Below are positions 1-4,944 of a DNA stretch of 11,226 nucleotides, in pieces; position 1 is the stretch's first letter, and each line of letters starts with the position of its first letter. The translations under genes and the position numbers were made by a program. The notes under the pieces were generated by a model, which was given only the letters and a program-made list of their open reading frames with translations, was not told the origin of the DNA and ran no database searches. The stretch covers positions 1 to 11,226 of the forward strand of contig JACCYD010000443.1 in NCBI GenBank assembly GCA_013696695.1, read 5' to 3'. This DNA comes from Deltaproteobacteria bacterium (GTDB lineage: Bacteria; Myxococcota_A; Polyangia; Haliangiales; Haliangiaceae).

Positions 1-470
1 GCGCAGTGCAGCTCGCTGCGCTGGAGTCGATCACGATCAGCGGCAAGATCAACGCGGGTGGTGCCGGTGGGCGCGGTGCCGCTGGTGAGAACGGCGGCGG
101 CGGTGGCGGTGGTTCGGGCGGTATGATCGGCCTCGAGAGCGCTCAGGTCACCGTCACCGGCGTGCTCGCCGCGAACGGCGGTGGCGGCGGCGGCGGGTCC
201 ACCGACAACAACAACGCGACCGGTGCGGCCGGCCAGGACGGCCAGCTCGCGGCGACCCGCGCCACGGGTGGCGCCCCGAACAACAATGGTGGCGGCACTG
301 GCGGTGTCGGTGGTGCCGGTGCGACCACGGCAGGCGTGCAAGGTCAGGACGCCGGTGGCGATTCCGGTGGTGGCGGTGGCGGGAGCTGCGGCTTCGTGGT
401 CATTGCGGCAACGGCGGCGCCCTCGACGGGCGGAACGATCTCCCCGGCCGCCACGCTCGTATCCAGGTGA
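1..470 (+). CDS. Gly-rich secreted-type repeat protein, C-terminal part (5' partial)
   Basis: The reading frame is open to the left edge, so the start lies outside the window; the GTG at position 6 is internal. The visible 155 or so residues are dominated by Gly, Ala, Asn and Thr, with runs of 6-7 glycines alternating with short beta-like segments such as ITISGKINAGG and VTVTGVLAANGG. A hydrophobic stretch (CGFVVIAATAA) precedes a short tail ending in LVSR. This alternation of 'valine/threonine strand plus Gly-rich turn' is common at the C-termini of large hypothetical surface proteins of myxobacteria, from my knowledge of such sequences. No enzymatic motif is visible and the molecular role is unknown; extracellular or outer-surface location is an inference. 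The stop TGA (468-470) overlaps the ATG of the next gene, suggesting translational coupling. Confidence 0.75.
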   Translation, partial: AVQLAALESITISGKINAGGAGGRGAAGENGGGGGGGSGGMIGLESAQVTVTGVLAANGGGGGGGSTDNNNATGAAGQDGQLAATRATGGAPNNNGGGTGGVGGAGATTAGVQGQDAGGDSGGGGGGSCGFVVIAATAAPSTGGTISPAATLVSR

Positions 471-1012
471 TGCACACCCCGTCGCTTCGCGAAGGCCTTC
501 GCGAGACGCGCCGATTCGCGATCTTCACGAACTTGCTCGACGAGGTCGGGCTCGGCGCTGCACTCGACAACCCGAGCTACGCGGTGATGTTGCTCGCTGT
601 TCCGGATCAGGTGTTCGCAAAGCTGCGCTCGGGTGTGCTCTCGCACTGGCGAACCGATCGCGGCCGGCTCGGCGGCCTGCTCGGCCGTCACGTGATTCGC
701 GGCGCATTGTCGATCGCGAACGATCTGCGGTCGCCTGCGGGTCGCCTCGCGCGCGGCTCCGCACCTCAGCTCGATGGTGGTCGAATCGACCTGCGCCAGC
801 CGCTGCTCGCCTCGTGGTGGCTCGACTCGGCGGATCCAGCCGCGATGGCACGCATGGGCGAAGGCTTCGCGGTGTCGACGTTCGGCGGCCCGGTGGAAGT
901 GCGAGTCCGCCCAGGCACGGTGACCGCAGGTGACGTCGAGCTCCAACTCGCTGCGCCCTGCCTCGGTGCGCGACGCTGGTACGAGGTCGATCATTTGATC
1001 GGCGCCAGCTGA
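470..1012 (+). CDS. FAS1 (fasciclin)-like domain protein
   Basis: The 180-residue product resembles one FAS1 domain. Residues 16-33 (FAIFTNLLDEVGLGAALD) match the first helix, 37-52 (YAVMLLAVPDQVFAKL) match the H1 box usually read as 'TVFAPTDAAF', and 70-78 (LLGRHVIRG) match the H2 'L-x-YHVV-x-G' box. The end (YEVDHLI, 171-177) matches the closing 'IHVIDxVL' strand. FAS1 domains are usually secreted adhesion modules, but here no signal peptide or lipobox is visible, so the protein may be cytoplasmic or divergent. The ATG overlaps the upstream stop as TGATG; GTG at 467 is an equally possible start three bases upstream, and no good Shine-Dalgarno decides between them. The stop codon lies inside the first copy of a 22-bp tandem repeat. 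The family call is moderate because the match is by motif only. Confidence 0.62.
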   Translation: MHTPSLREGLRETRRFAIFTNLLDEVGLGAALDNPSYAVMLLAVPDQVFAKLRSGVLSHWRTDRGRLGGLLGRHVIRGALSIANDLRSPAGRLARGSAPQLDGGRIDLRQPLLASWWLDSADPAAMARMGEGFAVSTFGGPVEVRVRPGTVTAGDVELQLAAPCLGARRWYEVDHLIGAS

Positions 1013-1060
1013 GTGGTTGATCGGCGCGAGCTGAGTCGTTGATCGGGGCGAGCAGTTCGC
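995..1060. repeat. 22-bp tandem repeat, three copies, across a gene end
   Basis: Three consecutive 22-base units occupy 995-1016, 1017-1038 and 1039-1060. Each begins TTGATCGG and continues with G/C-rich sequence containing CGAGC or CCAGC; units 1 and 2 both contain AGCTGAGT. Units 1 and 2 differ at only two positions, and unit 3 diverges in its second half. The TGA stop of the FAS1-like gene (1010-1012) lies in unit 1, so the array starts in the last codons and runs into the intergenic region. The period is not a multiple of three. It may be a replication-slippage product or a binding-site array. Confidence 0.8.
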
Positions 1061-1099
1061 CCTCTCGGCTCTGTGGCCTCAGGCCGGTCGGACCTCGGT

Positions 1100-1123
1100 G
1101 ATTTCAGGCGGTTCCTAGAAATC
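1100..1123. promoter_or_regulatory. Inverted repeat upstream of the sigma-fusion gene
   Basis: GATTTC (1100-1105) and GAAATC (1118-1123) are perfect 6-bp inverted arms separated by 12 bases, about 50 bp before the ATG at 1173. The position and arm spacing suit a dimeric regulator site or part of a promoter. No convincing -35/-10 pair was recognised, and a chance match cannot be excluded. Confidence 0.25.
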
Positions 1124-1172
1124 TGGGCGATCGCGGCAACAGTTTCGGAGCCGGCGGCAAGATGCGGGGTGA

Positions 1173-4100
1173 ATGGCCGAGACGGCACCCTCCACGGACG
1201 AGCTGCTCCAGCACACCGACTGGTTGACCCAGCTCGCGCGTGCGCTGGTCGGCGACGCGCATGCGGCTGACGTCGTCCAGGAGACCTACGAGGTCGCGCT
1301 CACCAGCCCACCGAAGCAGAAGGGTGCCTTGCGCCCGTGGCTCGGAGGTGTGGCGCGCAACCTCGCGCGGATGACGACGCGCACCCGCATGCGGCGCGAG
1401 CGACGCGAAGACGCAGTCAGTGACATCGCGCCCGAGGTGCCGACGCCGGCACAGCTCGTCGAGCGCGTGCAGATGAACCAGCAGGTCGCGAAGATCGTCC
1501 TCGAGCTTCCGGAACCGCTGCGCGCGACGCTGCTGCTGCGCTTCTTCGAAGGCATGACGGCAGCTGACATCGCACGCGCACAAGGCGTGCCTCCCGCCAC
1601 CGTACGCGGCCGCATCAAGGACGCGCTCGATCGCGTGCGCGCCACGCTCGATCAACAGCATGGCGATCGCAAGCGCTGGGTCGCGCTCGTCGCACCACTT
1701 CCACTCGTCACCGCCGCGGATGCAACCGCCGCCATTGTTGCCGGAGGACTCGTCGTGAAATCAGGAAAGATCGTGATCGCTCTCGTCGTCGTGATCGCTG
1801 CCGTGCTCGGCACGCGCTGGCTCGGCTGGTGGGGTGGCAAGGGTGACAAGCCAGATGAGGGAAGCGGCTCGGCAGCGATCGTCGTCGACCGCGGCTCTGC
1901 AACCCAGCCGCCCGCGAGCCTGGCCACTGCGTCCCGCAGCGCGCCGTCGCGTGAGCAGATGGTGTTCGACGACGATCCAAAGGGAAAGCTCCGGATCGAA
2001 GGCCAGGTGATCGACGAGAAAGACCAGGGCGTCGCCGGCGCGCAGGTCGCGATCGATTCGAACCCACCGATGGTCGTCACCACCGAGCAGGGCGGAAACT
2101 TCGTGTTCGAGGGGCTGATCCCGCGCGACTACCGCCTCGAGGCGACCGGCGGCGATGGCTATGCCGGGCCGGCGCGGTTGAGGCTGACCGAGAAGGTCGA
2201 GCCGGTGACCCTGCGGATGAGGAAGGGCGGCATGGTGGAAGTCGATGTCACCGACGGGGCGAAGCCGATCGCTGGCGCGGAGGTCGAGCTGCGATCGATC
2301 CTGCTCTGGACGGCGAAGACCGACGCCAAGGGCATCGCCACCCTGCGCGGTGTCGGATCGGTGTGGGCGCCGCTGCACGTCAAAGCGACGGGGTTCGCGC
2401 CGACGGCGCAGATGGTGTCGTGGTCGGGCGATCCGGCGCAGCCGAAGCAGATCTCGATCGTGCTCGAGCGTGGTGCGGGCATCTCCGGCCGCGTTGTCGA
2501 TCCCGATGGCAAGCCGGTAGCCGAGGCACGCGTGGTCGCGACGTCGGCGTCGGAGCCGTTCCCGGTGGTCGATCCACGGCGCGACGGCGTGCTCAGCAGC
2601 GCTGATGGCACCTTCGCGATCCCGACGGTCGCCGCGGGAACGTGGCGCCTCACCGCGAGTCACCCGCAACACGGCCCTGCGACCAGCGCTCCGATCACCG
2701 TCGACGGTGCGCGCGCGCAGACCAACGTCGAGCTGAAGCTCGAGGCCGGAGGAACTGTGAAAGGCAAGGTGGTCGACACCAACGGCAAGCCGGTCGCCTC
2801 GGCCGAGGTGCGAGTGGTCGTGCGCGGTCACCTGTTCTGGCGCGCGCGCCGGCAAGCGTTGACCGACACCGAGGGCACCTTCGTCGTGAGCGCGCTGCCA
2901 CTGCGCGCGATGGATGTCGTGGCGTCGCACGAGACCGGCGCCTCGGCGATCGCGAGTGCGGACCTGAGCGAGAAACGCGACGTGGACGTGACTATGACGC
3001 TCGACCTCACGGGTGCGATCGAGGGTGTCGTGGTCGACAAGGCAGGTCAGCCAGTCGGTGACGCGCAGGTGATCGCGTCGCCGGTGTGGAGCGGAAATAC
3101 TGTCGATCAGTTCACGTGGAGCGTGCGCGGGATCCAGGAAGCGGTCACCGATCAAGGCGGCGCGTTCAAGCTGACCGGCATGCCTACCGGCGAGTACAGG
3201 GTGCGCGCCGGGCGCCCCGGTGCCTCGGAGGAGATGATGTCGCTCGCAGCGCCCGTGACCGCGAAGCCGGGCGGCCCGAAATTGCGGCTGACGATCACAA
3301 ATGACGGTCGCGTGATCGGGAAAGTCGCGCTGCCCGACGGCAAAGCACCCGGACGGTTCTTCGTGCGGATCGGCGAGTACGGGATGCCGTTCGCGTCATC
3401 CGACGGTGCGTTCGCGCTCCCGGTCGCGACGGGCAAGCATTCGATCTCGATCAGCGGGCCGGGCTTCGTCGAGAAGTGGCAGCCCGACGTCGTTGTCACC
3501 GAAGGCAAGGACACCGACCTCGGCACGATCACGGTGACTCCCGGCCGCTCGATCTCGGGTCGCGTCCTCGACCCGAGCGGCACCCCGGTCGCCAAGGCCA
3601 CGGTCGCCGCGGGGGCATTGCTGACCGGCGGCGGCAAGGAGCTGTACATCGCGACGGAGAGCCCCGGCGCGAAGAACACCGAGACCGACAAGGATGGCCG
3701 GTTCGTGCTCGAGGGCTTCAACACCGGTCCGATCACGGTGGTCGCCGGCAAGGCCGACGTCGGGCGAAGCGGGAGCATCCGCGTGCCGCCGGGACCGACC
3801 AGCGCGACGCTCGAGCTCGTGCTCGCACCGACCAGCTCCGTGGAAGGGAGGATCGTTCGCGACGGCAAGCCGGTGGGAGATGTCGTGATCATCGCGAACC
3901 CGATCGGTGCCGTGGGCTCGAACTTCTTCACCACCACCGGAGCGGACGGCACATTCGCTCTCGACGCGATCGCACCGGACGACTACATCGTCTACCCGAT
4001 GTTCGGTGGCGGCGGGCCACGCCCGAAGGACATCTACACGCGCCGTGTGGTCGTGTCGGCAGGCAAGCGGGCGAAGGTCGAGATCGACGCGACGCCGGGG

Positions 4101-4472
4101 CCACTCGCGATCGAGGTTTCCGTCAAGAACGCCGACGGTTCGCCGGCGATGGCACAGGTGATCACCGTCGAGGCGGCGATCGAGGTGGGGAGCCTGGAGG
4201 AGTTTCGCGACGGTGCGTGGCGGACGAGGTTGTTGACCGGCACGCAGTTCTCCGACGCTGTCATTCCCGTCTACATGCGCGCGCACATGGGCGGTCCGAT
4301 CGAGATCACGATCGCGCGCCCCGGCACCCACACCACGTGCGCCATGGGCATGGCCGGGATGAGTGCCGACAGCGACCTCTCGAAGGCGCCGTTCAAGTGC
4401 CAGCAGTACAAGCTCGAGGCCGGACAACCGAAGCGGCAGCTCGAGCTAACCCTCACCAAACCCAAAATGTAG
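1173..4472 (+). CDS. ECF-type sigma factor fused to a membrane segment and carboxypeptidase-regulatory-like repeats
   Basis: The product has 1099 residues. The N-terminus is a sigma-70-family factor: region 2 at about 12-80 (DVVQETYEVAL at 33-43, then RPWLGGVARNLARM and an Arg-rich segment) and region 4 at about 108-160, with helix-turn-helix MTAADIARAQGVPPATVRGR. After a hydrophobic stretch (169-195), a stronger membrane helix lies at 200-220 (IVIALVVVIAAVLG), preceded by KSGK. A Ser/Gly/Ala/Pro linker (221-265) leads to about eight CarboxypepD_reg-like beta domains beginning near 274, 352, 434, 526, 613, 711, 791 and 888. Each has the pattern G-x-V-x-D-x-x-G-x-P-V-x-x-A-x-V and then D-x-x-G-x-F. 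A final beta domain (975-1097) holds the only two cysteines (1056 and 1075). Inference: a membrane-tethered sigma factor whose periplasmic repeats could sense the envelope state. I saw no anti-sigma gene. The ATG at 1173 was chosen because it gives a complete region 2. Confidence 0.88.
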   Translation: MAETAPSTDELLQHTDWLTQLARALVGDAHAADVVQETYEVALTSPPKQKGALRPWLGGVARNLARMTTRTRMRRERREDAVSDIAPEVPTPAQLVERVQMNQQVAKIVLELPEPLRATLLLRFFEGMTAADIARAQGVPPATVRGRIKDALDRVRATLDQQHGDRKRWVALVAPLPLVTAADATAAIVAGGLVVKSGKIVIALVVVIAAVLGTRWLGWWGGKGDKPDEGSGSAAIVVDRGSATQPPASLATASRSAPSREQMVFDDDPKGKLRIEGQVIDEKDQGVAGAQVAIDSNPPMVVTTEQGGNFVFEGLIPRDYRLEATGGDGYAGPARLRLTEKVEPVTLRMRKGGMVEVDVTDGAKPIAGAEVELRSILLWTAKTDAKGIATLRGVGSVWAPLHVKATGFAPTAQMVSWSGDPAQPKQISIVLERGAGISGRVVDPDGKPVAEARVVATSASEPFPVVDPRRDGVLSSADGTFAIPTVAAGTWRLTASHPQHGPATSAPITVDGARAQTNVELKLEAGGTVKGKVVDTNGKPVASAEVRVVVRGHLFWRARRQALTDTEGTFVVSALPLRAMDVVASHETGASAIASADLSEKRDVDVTMTLDLTGAIEGVVVDKAGQPVGDAQVIASPVWSGNTVDQFTWSVRGIQEAVTDQGGAFKLTGMPTGEYRVRAGRPGASEEMMSLAAPVTAKPGGPKLRLTITNDGRVIGKVALPDGKAPGRFFVRIGEYGMPFASSDGAFALPVATGKHSISISGPGFVEKWQPDVVVTEGKDTDLGTITVTPGRSISGRVLDPSGTPVAKATVAAGALLTGGGKELYIATESPGAKNTETDKDGRFVLEGFNTGPITVVAGKADVGRSGSIRVPPGPTSATLELVLAPTSSVEGRIVRDGKPVGDVVIIANPIGAVGSNFFTTTGADGTFALDAIAPDDYIVYPMFGGGGPRPKDIYTRRVVVSAGKRAKVEIDATPGPLAIEVSVKNADGSPAMAQVITVEAAIEVGSLEEFRDGAWRTRLLTGTQFSDAVIPVYMRAHMGGPIEITIARPGTHTTCAMGMAGMSADSDLSKAPFKCQQYKLEAGQPKRQLELTLTKPKM
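1743..1757 (+). promoter_or_regulatory. Possible internal ribosome binding site and GTG start within the sigma-fusion gene
   Basis: GGAGG (1743-1747) stands seven bases before an in-frame GTG (1755-1757) at codon 195 of the fusion gene, exactly at the junction between the sigma part and the main membrane helix. Starting there would give a 905-residue protein beginning M-K-S-G-K followed by a hydrophobic helix, a plausible signal anchor, with all the beta repeats but no sigma domain. The motif is seen directly; its use is an inference and could be chance in Gly/Gly-coding sequence. Confidence 0.3.
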
Positions 4473-4497
4473 AGACGTCGCGGTATAGATGGAGTCG

Positions 4498-4860
4498 ATG
4501 CAGCTCTATCTCAAGAAGACGTGAACCAGCTGCCGTGACGCGAGGAGTTCCTTGCGCAACAGTGGCGTCGAGGTCGAGGAAGTGGACTACGCGAAGACGG
4601 GCCTGACGGCCGCCACGGTCGAAGGCATCGTCGAGAAAGCAGGCTCGGTGGCGGCGGTGCTCAACACCCGCCACAAGACGGCGAAGGAGAAGGGCTGGGT
4701 CGCGAAGCCACCGTCGGTGGCGGCGTTCGCGAAGGCGGTCTCCGAGGACGTCAATCTGCTGCGCCGGCCGATCCTGATCGATGGTGAGCGGGTCGTCATC
4801 ATCGGCTTCGACAAGCCGGCGTATGCGGCGCTCGAGCCGAAGAAATCGAAGGCGAAGTAA
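4498..4860 (+). CDS. ArsC/Spx-family selenoprotein with UxxC active site (TGA at 4522-4524 read as selenocysteine)
   Basis: With the in-frame TGA at 4522-4524 read as Sec, the product is a complete 120-residue ArsC/Spx-type thioredoxin fold starting MQLYLKKTUTSCRDA. The motif U9-T-S-C12-R aligns with CTSCRKA of Bacillus Spx and with the CxxC of YffB-like ArsC proteins. Further family marks follow in order: GVEVEEVDY (23-31), NTRHK (56-60), LLRRPILIDG (87-96) and IIGF (101-104). Reading only from the TTG at 4552 would remove the first beta strand and the whole active site. A hairpin that fits a bacterial SECIS follows the TGA. The ATG has GGAG only three bases upstream; an in-frame ATG at 4489 is an alternative start. 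It lies 25 bp after the sigma-fusion gene, probably on the same transcript. Function is likely thiol redox or arsenate-reductase-like, with Sec at the nucleophile position. Alternatives: a recent nonsense mutation or a sequencing error of TGC/TGT. No selA, selB, selC or selD is in the window. Confidence 0.82.
4532..4566 (+). promoter_or_regulatory. Candidate bacterial SECIS hairpin downstream of the Sec TGA
   Basis: An upper stem pairs CGCGAG (4539-4544) with CTTGCG (4551-4556), six pairs including one G-U, around the six-base loop GAGTTC (4545-4550). A lower stem can pair GCCGT (4532-4536) with GTGGC (4562-4566) across an internal loop, with two G-U pairs. The apical loop starts 20 bases after the TGA and begins with G. 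As I recall it, the published bacterial SECIS model wants a loop about 16-37 bases from the TGA with a G in the first two loop positions, and this fits. The fold was done by hand. Confidence 0.65.
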
Positions 4861-4880
4861 CCTGACATCCAGCTGTCAGG
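4861..4880 (+). terminator. Hairpin directly after the selenoprotein gene
   Basis: CCTGACA (4861-4867) and TGTCAGG (4874-4880) form a perfect 7-bp stem with a six-base loop, starting at the base after the TAA stop. No T-run follows, so it is either a weak intrinsic terminator or a 3'-end stabilising hairpin. It separates the sigma-fusion/selenoprotein unit from uvrC. Confidence 0.5.
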
Positions 4881-4944
4881 GGCCGATCGAGTAGGGCTCT
4901 CGCGCTGCGGCGCATTCGGCTCCGGCCGGGTAAGGTCACGGACC

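Noticed and set aside
1..470. PE_PGRS-like mycobacterial protein
   Set aside because: Glycine richness is similar, but the strand-plus-turn pattern (VTVTGVLAANGG) and the neighbouring genes fit myxobacterial surface proteins better, and no PE domain is visible.
181..933. A 250-codon plus-strand frame across the first two genes
   Set aside because: It is Arg/Pro/Ala-rich out-of-frame translation; the Gly-rich and FAS1-like frames explain the region better.
1761..3155. A 464-codon minus-strand frame, with similar ones at 3396-4427 and 3152-3952
   Set aside because: They are antisense shadows of the repeat domains in the sigma-fusion gene, with low-complexity Arg/His/Asp composition.
4552..4860. 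A conventional 102-residue ORF starting at TTG 4552
   Set aside because: This start lies in the middle of the first helix of the ArsC/Spx fold and drops the first strand and both active-site residues; the upstream in-frame codons restore the family pattern exactly, with only the TGA in between.
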